Of a stretch of 64,000 nt of DNA, positions 31,532-41,881 are shown in pieces; position 1 is the first letter of the stretch; each line of letters starts with the position of its first letter. Location of the stretch: NCBI GenBank assembly GCA_009829735.1, contig CM020618.1:7008627-7072626 (forward strand), written 5' to 3'. Source of the stretch: Pyropia yezoensis (Eukaryota; Rhodophyta; Bangiophyceae; Bangiales; Bangiaceae). The position numbers were made by a program, and so were the translations under genes. Under the pieces are notes generated by a model. It was not told the origin of the DNA, ran no database searches, and worked only from the letters and a program-made list of their open reading frames with translations.

Positions 31532-32970
31532 TCGTTTCCCGCCGACTGGGCGTCTGAATCCGAGGGCGAAGGGGAAGACGACGAGTCCGAGGACGACGTG
31601 TCCGCCCCCTCCGCCGAGGGTGTGGCGACCGCCACTACCGGTCGAGACCCACCCTCGCGGCGTGAACGTACTTCGTTCGTAGCCGACTTCGTACTCGCAT
31701 TCCTAACAGGTTGTTGAATGCGTTTACTCAATTTGGGGCAAGCATATGCCCAGTGTTCATCGGAGATGCAGTTCCAACACCGATTGTCTGTTCCCGGAGG
31801 AGTCTTCCCGACTGGGGAAGACGAAGAGGTACCCTGGGAAGTTTCCACGGCAGCTACCACCCTCTCCTTGCGAATTCGGCGCGCCTCCCTCAACTCTCTG
31901 GCCTGGCGCGCCTCCTCTCGTTCTTTGGCCAACTCGGCCTGAAGCTCCTGGCGTTGTTCCTCCCGCAACCTGCGGTAGGCCTCACCTCTGCGGTAGGCGA
32001 ACCTAGCCAACTCCGCTAGTGTCGCCCGGGCAGTATTATGCTCCCGGGTCTCCATCCGGGCTGACCAGTGGAGTCCCTCCACGAACCGACTCTTCACCAC
32101 AGCTTGTGGATGAAGAAACCCACAAAGATTGTTGAGCTTACGAACTCGCTCCGCAAAGGACAACTCGTCCTCCGCCTCTTCCTGATGGTCTTGCGTAAGC
32201 TCCTCGACTTGAGAAGCCAACGCTGCTTCATCCACCATGGCTCTCAACAACCAGTTGACGAGCTCCAAGTAGGACGTCACCTCACCAGCGCCTCCACTTG
32301 AGGAACTGTGCATGACGGACATGAGTTCTGTCCGGAGGTCGCGCTTGGTAAACTCCTGTAGCATATAGAAAGCCATGCCTTCACTTATCGCATTGTCGTC
32401 ACAGGCTGTTGTGAAACGACGTAGAAGCTCAAAGACACGGGGGGGGGGAGCTCCATTCCACTCCGCTTTGTGCCCAAAAGAGTGAGGTGCATTCTTCTTG
32501 GCACTGCCCATGGCTCGGGCCTGGACAGGACCATACGCCGCCGACTTGTTGTGGAGGGCGTAGGTCTCACGGTCAAAGATCCTCTGGTAGACCGGGTTGG
32601 CCACCTGGATCTTGGGCGGCATCTCACGTTGAGGGAAAAGCCGCTGAGGCACTGGGGTAAGTTGAACCGCAGTGCCTGTCGTCTGCCGCGGCGAGCTTGG
32701 TGTAGCAGCCGGCGTTTCCGAGGGGAACTCCCCCGCAAAGGGCGTACGCCCCACTGAGTATCGTGTGGCTCCCTCGTTGGGAGTCACAGGTGTCGCCCCC
32801 TGCTCGGGGCGACCCGAGATAGGCGTGAGGAGGGATTCCCCCTGCGCCTGCGGGCTCGAAAGCCCCAATCCGGTCTGGACATTAAGGCCATCTAGCAAAC
32901 TCGCCACAATCTGATTCAGAATAGTATTCGGCATCGTGACCACCTGGTCCGGCAAAGTCTGCCGTAACAC
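31528..32970 (-). CDS. Element C gag
   Basis: A 480-codon frame (MLRQTLPDQ at 32970; MPNTILNQ slightly downstream is an alternative start). After a Pro/Thr-rich N-terminus comes a segment shared with element E and D gag (PVYQRIFDRETYALHNK). A helical capsid-like region follows (FELLRRFTTACDD to SRFVEGLHW), then a charged coiled-coil stretch rich in EERQELQAEL. The zinc knuckle is CWNCISDEHWAYAC. The tail is Ser/Asp-rich and ends AGNE. Gag assembles the particle. Confidence 0.92.
   Translation of the reverse strand: MLRQTLPDQVVTMPNTILNQIVASLLDGLNVQTGLGLSSPQAQGESLLTPISGRPEQGATPVTPNEGATRYSVGRTPFAGEFPSETPAATPSSPRQTTGTAVQLTPVPQRLFPQREMPPKIQVANPVYQRIFDRETYALHNKSAAYGPVQARAMGSAKKNAPHSFGHKAEWNGAPPPRVFELLRRFTTACDDNAISEGMAFYMLQEFTKRDLRTELMSVMHSSSSGGAGEVTSYLELVNWLLRAMVDEAALASQVEELTQDHQEEAEDELSFAERVRKLNNLCGFLHPQAVVKSRFVEGLHWSARMETREHNTARATLAELARFAYRRGEAYRRLREEQRQELQAELAKEREEARQARELREARRIRKERVVAAVETSQGTSSSSPVGKTPPGTDNRCWNCISDEHWAYACPKLSKRIQQPVRNASTKSATNEVRSRREGGSRPVVAVATPSAEGADTSSSDSSSSPSPSDSDAQSAGNE
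31534..31540 (-). promoter_or_regulatory. Candidate -1 recoding heptamer at C gag end
   Basis: GGGAAAC on the minus strand, in the phase G GGA AAC with respect to gag, one codon before the gag stop. The protease frame is the -1 frame and is open across the site. Confidence 0.6.
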
Positions 32971-33572
32971 ATTGGCCGCCTCCCGACGGACAGTTTCCGC
33001 GAGGAGTGGATTTTCGACTCCAGTTGAGTCTCGGTCCGCCTCCGGGAGCCACCTGAGGGGTAACCACGTTCCTCAGGGGTCTCAACCGGGGGCAAGGGCG
33101 CGAGCCCATCGCCGACCAACGGAGATCCGCCGTCCTCCGAAAGCCTAGTTGGCGACGGCTCCAAGCCGAAGATGGCTCCAACCCGAGTAGAACCCGCGGG
33201 GACAGTCCTCTTACCTTGGGACGTTCCCGTTGAGTGTACCACACGGTGGCCAGACTTCGGCCCACCCACATCAGAAGTGTCACCCGAATGAACTCCCGAC
33301 TGAGTCGGGGTCGCCTGCTGCCCGCCCGCACTTCCATTACTTCTGGCTTAAGGGACCTCGAGTCCCTCTGCAACCCCAGGTAAACCCACCTGTGTCTCAC
33401 CAGTACTCGAAGGCACTGAAGTACGTGCGTCACCCGTGTACTCCCCAGACGATGGGGGGTGCGAACTTGCCATGTTGGCTGACGATCCGTATGACACGGT
33501 CCAAGTCCACCGTTCCTCTGAGACAGAGGGCCCCCTACACCCGGGTGCACCCGGAGGTAAAGTTTACCTCTG
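32971..33572 (-). other. 5' leader of element C
   Basis: About 600 bp between the primer-binding site and gag. No separate gene is recognised. It probably contains the packaging signal and gag translation leader. Confidence 0.5.
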
Positions 33573-33590
33573 TCCCCTGCTGCTCCACCA
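33573..33590 (-). other. Primer-binding site of element C
   Basis: TGGTGGAGCAGCAGGGGA on the minus strand, two bases inside the 5' LTR. It is identical to the sites of elements B and D. Confidence 0.9.
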
Positions 33591-33592
33591 AA

Positions 33593-34062
33593 TGTGGCAA
33601 GAACCACTCGCACACGCGACACCCAAGTTGGGGCGGTGTACAAGGGCTGCCTCCCGTGTCGGGGGGAACCGGAAGAAGTGCAAGTCGCACACGCTCGATC
33701 CCTGTTGTGAGGCAATCCCCCCACTGACAAACAAGAAGATGGTGTGTGGTCCAACAGTTTCTTCCTCGGGACGGGGACGCAGGGCCAAGCCCCGCTGTCC
33801 CCCCCCTTATCCCCCCAGGGTCCCCTCAGAATCTCGCCGCTCAGAATCTCCCACCCCAGCACCTGCCCACCGGGCCACACGAAAATTCAAGACGATAAAT
33901 GCAGAAAACCCTCAAATCCAAGTTGGATTTACTACTGAGCTAACTACACCAAACTTAGAGAATACGGACCCAAATGCAGGGGGAGGAACGGGTCAGGCTA
34001 GTGGCCTGCCGCCCCTTGTATGACACGTGTGGCCCCCCTACCTGGGGGTCAATACTGCCACA
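33593..34062 (-). repeat. 5' LTR of element C
   Basis: A 470-bp copy of the LTR at 24688-25156, with most differences concentrated in the first 50 bp on the + strand. Its outer end abuts the transposase-like gene at 34063. Confidence 0.93.
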
Positions 34063-35625
34063 CTGCTGCACCGCAGCAGATATGTCGTCGGCCCGGTCCA
34101 GGGTGGGCACGATCCCACGCCACAAGTCCCAAGCCTCTGCGTAGCTGCTGCTAAGCCCTTCCGACACGAGCCCGTCCAGTGCTTGACAGACGATGCCGCT
34201 CCGCGCGGCAATCCGGTGGCAATGCCTGCCAATGAAGTTGCCCCCGTGGTACGGGACCGGCCGCTCTCCAACGCCCCAGAGCAATTTGCTCGCAAGCTCG
34301 AACGCAAAAAGAAGCGCAGCTGCGGCGCCGCGCTCAAAATGTACGGCCTCAACCGCTAGCCGCAGCAGTCGCAGCGTAACTCCAATTGTCAGGTGCAGTG
34401 GTACTGGAACAATCTGGCGGGGATCTACGGCCATAAGGGGGATGTACTCGACCGACAAGTGGGTGGCTTGACTCATGGTCTCAATGCGTGTGCACATGAG
34501 CGCCTCACGCATGCCCGATAGTTGTGAGTACAACCTAGAAAACGTTAACGGAGGGGGAGGTTTAATGTCCTGAAGTGTGCCGTACTTGACGTCGAGGGCG
34601 CGCTGCGCCCGACTGGGTGCTCGTGTGCGGAGACACCACAGGCAGGGCATCGTTGCGCTCTGTCCCTTTTGTCCAACCACGGTGCACAGCGCCTCGTAAT
34701 CTCCTGACAGGAAAAGACGGACGGCTCGTCGGTGACCGCCAGCCACAACACCAGACAGTAACAGGTCTTGAATCGGCGCCACGTGAGATTCCAACATAGC
34801 CGCCACCTGTGGGTACTTGTCTTTCTGGCAGGGGCACGCAGCCAAAAGGAGGGTGTTGCGGATGTTGTTTGGTTGGTCTTGATTCATGAAGCCGAGCACA
34901 ATCTTCTCAGACGCTGGCGCGCCACCCTTGTCCAATCCGAGTGACAACTGCATGTCGCGCATGTCGTCAGGCGGACACCCGTCGGGATACGCTGGTTGTC
35001 CATCATCTGGTACCACGTAGTCACGCATCTGCCTCGCGAGCGCACCCTCGCGAGTGCGCACTGGGCGCTCCCTGAAGACACCGGCGTTCCACAGGGCGCT
35101 CAAGCGTTGCTCTACAGCAGCGCTCATATTCTTGATACGCGCACCTGATTCATCAATCTGCACTGCTGCTGCAGGGCTCCGTGCCATAGCCGCTCTGGCG
35201 CTCCTGAGGGCGTTGGTGCTTGCAATCCCACAATTCTCATTGCCAAGAGATAGTCGTAAATAGTCGTACTTCTTGTCGCTTAAGCCGAGAGCTGCTAAAA
35301 CGCCGACCTGGTCGGCTGCCGACAAAGGAGTTGAGGTTGACGACGCGCATCTTCCTGCTCCGTTCGAGCGTCTTGCACCACCGGCTAAGCGCTTGTTTCT
35401 CTGGCTCTTGAGGAACTTGTCCTTCAGCTGCATGCCTGTGAGGCTGTAAAAACTAACCCGGCCATTCCTGTGCTTCACAAGGATGGTCTCAGGCTTCGCA
35501 CGTGCGAGCAATGCCGTCATCGTCTGTACCCCAACAAGTTCCTCAACATCTTTGGTTGTCCGCGCCGCCAGTACTCCACCCAGATAGACACGCGCGACAC
35601 GACGAAGATCCGACTCCTCCGCCAT
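34063..35625 (-). CDS. DNA-transposase-like protein with RNase H fold (3' truncated)
   Basis: About 520 residues from the ATG at 35625 (MAEESDLRRV); the frame is also open for another ~580 codons upstream. Conserved-looking blocks are LSLGLDKGGAP (Asp near residue 230), VRLFLSGDYEALCTVVGQKG (Asp near 306) and a CLWC zinc-type pair about 20 residues later. A later acidic helix (SSYAEAWDLWRG) could supply the Glu. This D...D-CxxC...E layout is known from several eukaryotic cut-and-paste transposase superfamilies of the Zisupton/KDZ/Plavaka type, but I cannot choose among them. The C-terminus is cut off where element C begins at 34063. It could be an immobile domesticated copy; no terminal repeats are identified. 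Confidence 0.5.
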
Positions 35626-37371
35626 CACACAGCACGTGACGGGGGGAGCGCCGGCGCACGTGGCGGGGACGCCACCCAAACCGCACGCGAGCCTTGCAGG
35701 CGCGCTGTCGACAGCGGAACTTCCAGTCGCGCGCGGGCAGCACCTGAGACAAGGGGCGCTACCGCCGACGGCGATGCCGCCACCCAGCCGGCGGGTGCAA
35801 CTTGCACGCGTGCTGTCGACCGTGGGCGGGTGAGCCGCGCTGGGGGAGCACGTGTGGGAGGGGGCGCTAGCGCCGACGGAGATACCGCCACCCAGCCGGC
35901 AGGTGCAACTTGCCCGCGCGCTGTCGACTGTGGGCGCGTCACCCGCGCTGGGGAAGCACGTGTGGGAGGGCGCGCCAACGCCGGCGGCGACGCGGCCACC
36001 CGGCCGGCAGGTGCAACCTGCACGTGCGCCGTCGATCGCGGGAGCGCCAGTCGCGTGCGGGCAGCACCTGAGGCAGGGGGTGCCACCGCCGACGGCGAGG
36101 CCACGACCCAGACGGCAGCTGCACCCTGCACGCACGCCGTCGACTGCGACAGCGCCAGTCGCGCGCGGGGAGCACGTGTGGGAGGGGGCGCTAGCGCCGA
36201 CGGCGATGCCGCCAGCCAGCCGGCAGGTGCAACTTGCACGCGCGCTGTCGACCGTAGGCGCGTCAGCAGCGCTGGGGGAGCACGTGTGGGAGGGCGCGCC
36301 ACCGCCGGCGGCGATGCGGCCACCCGGCCGGCAGGTGCAACCTGCAAGTGCGCCGTCGACCGCGGGAGCGCCAGTCGCGTGCGGGCTGCACCTGAGGCAA
36401 GGGGCGCCACCGCCGACGGGGACGCCACCACCCAGACGGCAGCTGCAACCTGCATGCACGCCGTCGACTGCGACAGCGCCAGTCGCGCGCGGGGAGCACG
36501 TGTGGGAGGGGGCGCTAGCGCCGACGGCGATGCCGCCACCCAGCCGGCAGGAGCAACCTGCACGCGCGCTATCGCTCGCGGGAGCGCCAGTCATGCGCGG
36601 GGGGCAAGTGAGGGAGGTGGCGCCGCCGCCGACGGTGATGCCGCTGCCCTGATGGCAGGTGCAACTTGCACGTGCGCTGTCGCCCGTGGGCGCGTCAGCC
36701 GCGCTGGGGTAGCACGTGTAGGAGGCGGCGCTATCGCCGACGGCGATGCCGCCACCCACACAGCAGGTGCAACTTGCAGGCACGTCGTCCACAGTGGAAG
36801 CACCGCTTGCGCGGGGGAAGCACGCACGGGGTGGGGCGCCACGGCTCGCGCGGAGGATACTTCCCAGACCGCACGCTAGAGTTGCAGGCCCGCCCCTCAC
36901 AGAGGAACCGCCGGTTGTGCGCGGCTGTGCCGCCGGCGCACACGCGGCACCGGCGATTCCGTCACTGTCCAAAAGTAGGGAAAGTCCATCAGCAAGGCTC
37001 CTACGCCTCTTCTTGCGCATTTCGCGTTGGTAGCAAGGGTTGCACTCGCCTCTTGGAACCCCATCCAAGTCGTTGTAAGTAGGGTTCCGGAGTCTTGATG
37101 TTGGTAGTGCTGCAACCGACAGGAGTAGGAGCTGGTCACGTGCGCGAGCCGGGTTGCCCTCGGCCGCTCGCTTCCACTCCTCGGCGGTGGCACAGTCTTT
37201 CAAGAAGAGCAGGGAACATCGGCTACAGCAGAAAGCAAGCGCAGAGCCAGAAAAAACTTTGTTTATCTCCGAGGAAGAGAACACACGCCTGTTGGGATGT
37301 GTTAGATCAGCCCTTGCAAAGAAAACATGCAGGCTCATCGCTGAGAAGGAGAACAGTGGTTCACAACACAT
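35626..37371 (-). CDS. N-terminal extension of the transposase-like frame, through the minisatellite
   Basis: The frame stays open from 37371 (MCCEPLFSFSAMSLHVF) to the transposase-like domain. The first ~150 residues include Cys-rich and Lys/Arg-rich segments (CCSRCSLLFLKDCATAEEWKRAAEGNP; shown here only as start CCSRCSLLF). The rest is the 36-residue Cys/Gly repeat. Whether this is translated with the transposase domain or is an upstream non-coding array is not decidable here. The repeat length being a multiple of three weakens openness as evidence. Confidence 0.35.
35640..36870. repeat. 108-bp coding-length minisatellite
   Basis: About ten full and two degenerate tandem units of 108 bp (36 codons). 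On the minus strand the unit reads as CxCRxGGGIAVGxxAP then a CSPRATGAxAVD-type half. Units differ by position: units 4-6 and 7-9 (counted along the minus strand) match as triplets, giving a 324-bp higher-order repeat. As 108 is divisible by three, the array is open in several frames on both strands. It lies in frame immediately upstream of the transposase-like ATG at 35625. Confidence 0.88.
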
Positions 37372-37856
37372 AGCCAGAACGGCCTGCGCTCAAGGAACAG
37401 AATAGCCGTCACTAAGAGGGCACATCACAGTGTTTGTCGGGGCGATGCACAGATAATTGGCAAGCGTACCTCTGTCCGTTGACCGGCGAATGCCCGTACT
37501 CATTGCGTCCCTGCATTCCGCGCGGTGGCAGTCCTCAAGAAGAAATGAGTCTGGAACTGACCACACAGGGAAGCGAATCCGCCTGTATGTCTGGATGCAG
37601 CCGCGGGTCACTGTCTTGGTCGCAGTGTCTGGAAGCGTCGCCGGACGCAGACACCCTGCCACGAATCGTTGACCGCTGCTGCGAGCAAGGATGGTTCACT
37701 TCCCACGATGACGGAAAGCGCGCGCCCCGGCACGCAACCGATTTGTGGGGGCCGCAATTGATTTTGCCTTCTCCAGGCAGTGGCAGTTTCCATGGCCGTG
37801 CTGAAATGGGGCATCGTATTTTCGTCCGAGTTTCAATCCAAAAGAGCCACCTTGAG

Positions 37857-38312
37857 TATTGCAGTTCTCCCAATTTTGTCCCATGTGGACAAGAGCAAGA
37901 GCAAACTGTGTTTGACCAATGGTATGACTCAGATGCTGCCTCTCTGGCCAATGACTGCTCTGCATGAGGGTCCGTTGTTGGACGAACAGTGGGATCGGGG
38001 GTTCTCTCGGGATTTCTGATCACATTGAGGGCCGACCAAGCACCGGTCGAGCGCTTCGGACAGTTCTTGACAGAGATGACCTGAGATAAAGGGCCAACCG
38101 GCGAGATCCGATGAAAAAACAAGAGTGTGTTGACCAACCGGCGTTCGTTGCGAGAGCAGTTGTGGCCATAGCCAATCATCAGGCTCTTCCGACAGACGTG
38201 TTGCAGCACGCCATTGGTCAGCCCTCTGCTGCGAGCATGCGATTGGCCCTTGCTCTTGTACACTTGCTCTTGCTCTTATCCACATGGGACAAAATTCGGA
38301 AAACTGCAATAG
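37857..38312. repeat. Imperfect inverted repeat, MITE-like
   Basis: Arms at 37857-37922 and 38211-38312 (inverted) share GCAGTT, AATTTTGTCCCATGTGGA, AAGAGCAAGAGCAA and GACCAATGG. One arm has about 40 extra bases. The spacer is roughly 290 bp. No target duplication is seen. Confidence 0.6.
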
Positions 38313-38394
38313 GCGTGCCAGGTATGCCTGGGCGAGTCAGGGCGCTTTGGCCCACGGCGCGCCCTCAGAGCGCTGACGCTCCGTGGCACCTCCT

Positions 38395-39043
38395 GCGCAG
38401 CACTGCTTATCCCCTGTCAAGATACAAGCCCGATTTTGGCCAGATCTCTTGCTTCGTTGTGCAAATTCTTGCCCTACTCGAGCACGAAAATGAACGGCTC
38501 GAGCAGAATTTTGCTGTTCTGATCGAGGGGATGGGCTGAGGCCATAGAATCTCCACAAGGATGACCGACACGACGGCCGCTGTCGATGCTCTGTGAACCA
38601 ATGACAACAGCGGTGGCGCTGCTGTTTGCTGGACGGAGCGTTCCATTGGTCAGAACTCACGTTGTAGATGTTGAGCAAAGCGGAGAGATTTTTCCGTGCA
38701 CACCCTCGAAAGCTGTCGTCGCGCAGGTTTTTGCTTAACCAGTGCAAGAGATTGCGCGGTTTTTAACCGCGTTTGTATAAACATTGCTCCCAAGCGTAGC
38801 GATGGTCGGTCGCTTCTTTGCGCTTCACGAGAGTGCTCTCCTGCCCCGTGCGCTCCCGGTCATACCTAGGGAGGTGGGGACTACCAATCGCACGAGCTGT
38901 TGTAGGCAGAAAGCAAGAAGCGGGGGTAAAAGCGGTGTCTATGATGCCTTGAGGGGGGGTCGATGCAGGTTTTATGCAGGTTTTTGCTCGAGAATTTCCC
39001 AAAAAAGCAAGAAAATTTTGACAGGCGATAAGCAGTGCTGCGC
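38395..39043. repeat. Second inverted-repeat unit, MITE-like
   Basis: 26-bp ends (38395-38420 and 39018-39043, inverted) differ at one position and begin GCGCAGCACTGCTTATC. A weaker inner match (TGCTCGAG near 38480 and 38985) suggests longer degraded arms. No transposase is inside and no clear target duplication is seen. Confidence 0.55.
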
Positions 39044-39083
39044 TGGGTGTCCGCTCCACCGCGCCCGCCGGCCGCCTGCCACC

Positions 39084-39236
39084 GCGCAGTGGGTCTAACA
39101 CCGAGTACCTACATTTTCGTGCAAGACGGCCCTCAGGGGGTCGTGAGGGCCTGCTTACAGAAGCCAACCCCCCCACAGAGGCCGTAAAGGCCATCTTGCA
39201 CGGAAATGTAGGTACTCAGTCTTAGACCCACTGCGC
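39084..39236. mobile_element. Short palindromic MITE
   Basis: About 153 bp, almost all palindrome. Arms of about 48 bp (39084-39131 and 39190-39236) are roughly 88% complementary and begin GCGCAGTGGGTCTAA. The inner spacer is about 58 bp. If the true end is CAGTG the terminus resembles hAT-type ends, but the flanks show no clean 8-bp duplication. It has no coding capacity. Confidence 0.7.
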
Positions 39237-41881
39237 CGCAGCGCGTGTGGCTCCCGCCGCCGCCTGCAGCGCCAGCTGGCGCTGCCGCTTCGACCAACTG
39301 CCGCCGCTACCAGCTGCCCGCTGCCGCTGCCGACTGCTTCCGTTGGCCGGCTGCCCCGCCACGGGCCTCTGCCGGCTACTACTGGCTGCCACCGCCCCCA
39401 CCACCACCCTCACTACCGCCCCCATCGCCCCCACTGCCGCCGCCGTCGCCGCCGCCACTTGTGCAGCTCGCGTCGAAGCCCCCCGTCGCTCCCTCGAGGC
39501 ACCCCCCCCCTGCCGCCTCGGCCGCCACCGCCGCACCGCCGCCGACCGCGGGTGGCGGGCCTGCCGACGCGCCCGACCCAGCGGCAGTGACGGTGGCTGC
39601 CGCCGCCGCCTCCACTGCAGTCGCCGCCCGGCCCGCCCGCCGGGCGGCCGACCGCCGGACGGCGGCCGCGGCGAAGCCGGCGGCCTAGGCGGGGTGCAGC
39701 GTCAGCGCCCCGCTGGCCGCCGGCACGTCGTCTTTTGCCGCCGCGGAGTCCGCCAACCAATCGATCATCGTCGGCCGACGCAATCAGCTCTCCGTCGTTA
39801 GACGTGCCCAGCCCGTTGTGGTCCGACTCCCCACGCCCGCCGTCGTCGAACGCGCGCCGCCCGCCGTCGGTGGTGGCCTATCGCCCGCCACCACCGCCAG
39901 AGCCGCCGCAGTCTCGCAACGGCGGCGGAAGCGGTGGCGATGGCGGCGACACCCCCCCGTGTGGGTGGTCGCCCCCTGCCCCTCCGCGCAATGCACAGAA
40001 GCCTACCCCCCCCCCCCCCAAGCCCCCCTACCACCCACCCCTCCGTCCCTGCACACGCTACATTCATTCAGCTCGCGGTGTAGCCCGCCGCCCAGCGGGC
40101 TGCGGCGGCCGCTGCCCAGGCCGCGTCGGGGGTGGCACGTGGGAAGGGTGCGGCGGCCGCAGGGGCGGCAGTGTCGCCGGCACCGGTGACGGCGGCCGGG
40201 GGCGGGGCGCCCGCCCACCGGGGGGGGGGGCGGGGGCGGCCATGGCCGTGGTGGCTGGGAGAAGTAAGGTAACAGGGAGGGACAGAGCGAGGGGGGGTGG
40301 GTGGGAACGACGCCGCAGGTAGAGAGGTGGGTGGGGAGCGCTGTGGCTGGCCCAGGGCGCACGCGGGGACGGGGGTGGCGCCGTCTGCCGCGAAGACGCC
40401 CACCAACCCAACAATGCGAGAGTCGCCTGGGCCGCGATTGTTTCTTTCGGCACACACCAGCTCGCGCGCGTTGATCCGCTCCGAAGGGTATTGCATCACG
40501 CACTGCGTGCGCGGCTGAAACGGCGAACGCTGCCAGAGGGGGGGGGCCCGGCCAGTCCCGTTGCGTGCTCCCCCGCTCGGCGAAGCTGCTCCCTCCCCGT
40601 CAAGCTGCTCCCGAACACAGCTACGGTAACGCCACCCCGCCGCGCCTTCCCCCCTCCGCTTATCGCCCCATCCCCGCCCTGTGCACCTGGTGCCGCGCCT
40701 ATTTTTAATCTTTTTCTATTTCCCTTCCCCCCACCCATCGACGCCACCTCCCCCCCTCCCCACCCACTCCCCCGCCCTCTCCCTATCACCACCGCTGGGA
40801 GATTGGTGGCGATGGCCTTCCTCCAGACGCCCGCGCTGCCGCTGACACGGCCCGCCGAAGGCGGCCAGCCCCTGCCCGCCCAGGCCGCCCGCCGCGGCGG
40901 CGGCCGTGCGGGGGGCCGCCCAGGATGCCGTCTCGTTGGCTTCTGGGCTGTTGATAAGCGGGTCGGGCGGCGGCGCGGAGGCCAGGGAGTGCGCGAGCAT
41001 CGTCGGCGCCACGCCGGGTTTGACGCGGGGGGCCGCGACCGCCGCAACGGGGGGAGGCTCGGCCGTCGGCGCGCCGACCAAGGGGGCCCCGAGGCTCACG
41101 TCCATTGCGGCGATGGAGACGAGGAGCGTGACCGCGGTGCGCGCGGTTCGCCATGCGCGGATGGGCCGCCGGAGCGTGGGCCGCGAGAACACCATGGTGG
41201 CGGCGCTCCCGAGCGGGACCGCACGAAGGAGAGGAGCGCGCGGTGACCCCCTCGGCGCCAGCGATGCAGACGGCAGGCGAGGCCGTTGACAAGCCCCTGG
41301 AACGGGCAACGCTGGGGGAGCGGTGCGACGCTCTGAAAACCGCCCGCGCCCGGCGCTGGACGGGACAGCCGACATCTCCGCCGCGGACGGGCGGCCCGGT
41401 CGTGCCCCCAACGGCGCCCCCGGCGGTCACGCGCGGCGGCTCAGCCAGCCCGACCACAGCGCGCACCGGGCCGTCCCATCGGCACGACCACCGCATCCAC
41501 CCAGTCACCGCCTCGGCGTCGCCGTGTGTGGCCCGCCGTACCGCTGTCAGTCCGGGCACCGTCACCGCCACAACGCTCCCCCCCCCCCCATCTCCCCACC
41601 CTCATCCAACTCAAACCAGCCGCCTGGCCATCCACGCGGCGCCGTCCGGCACTCACCGCCCGCCAATGCCGCGGTCGGGTCTGCCGTGGCCGCACGCGCG
41701 GCCGCCGCTCGCGCCACCAGCGTCTCGGGTGCGGTGCGGCGCCGCGTCCCACGTCGCGCCGCGTCGTCCACCTTGCGCCACCGTCGCGACCGCTACGCTA
41801 GATACGCGTCCGACAAAACGGCGGCAGGGCGCTACTGGCGACGGGTCCGTCGTCGCCGCCACGCCGTCGGCTGCCCACGCG
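39237..41881. other. Very GC-rich host-like DNA, no convincing gene
   Basis: Pro/Ala/Arg-rich frames overlap on both strands (for example 39245-39688 and 40716-41411). None shows a recognisable domain. C-runs and G-runs near 40008 and 40221 and (GCC)n-like stretches at 39390-39620 are present. Confidence 0.45.

Larger units (their letters stand above)
24688..34062 (-). mobile_element. Element C, Ty3/gypsy with chromodomain and antisense ORF
   Basis: A complete-looking minus-strand element of about 9.4 kb. It has a 5' LTR at 33593-34062, a primer-binding site at 33573-33590, gag 32970-31528, retropepsin 31531-30461, pol 30436-27548, an antisense ORF 25494-27458, a polypurine tract and a 3' LTR at 24688-25156. 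The LTRs are about 94-96% identical by eye, suggesting moderate age. The reading frames look largely whole. The flanks show no target duplication (GTCAT against CTGCT) and belong to different genes. Confidence 0.93.
37372..39083. other. Spacer rich in inverted repeats
   Basis: No convincing gene. It contains two imperfect inverted repeats described separately, plus many CCAAT/ATTGG words (near 37916, 38212, 38250, 38597 and 38643). The composition is less GC-rich than the flanks. The segment lies upstream of the transposase-like gene. Confidence 0.5.

Noticed and set aside
35640-36870. CRISPR-like array
   Set aside because: The units are contiguous without unique spacers; it is a minisatellite in eukaryotic DNA.
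35470-36879. 469-codon + strand frame across the minisatellite
   Set aside because: It is a by-product of a tandem repeat whose unit is a multiple of three; several frames are open on both strands.
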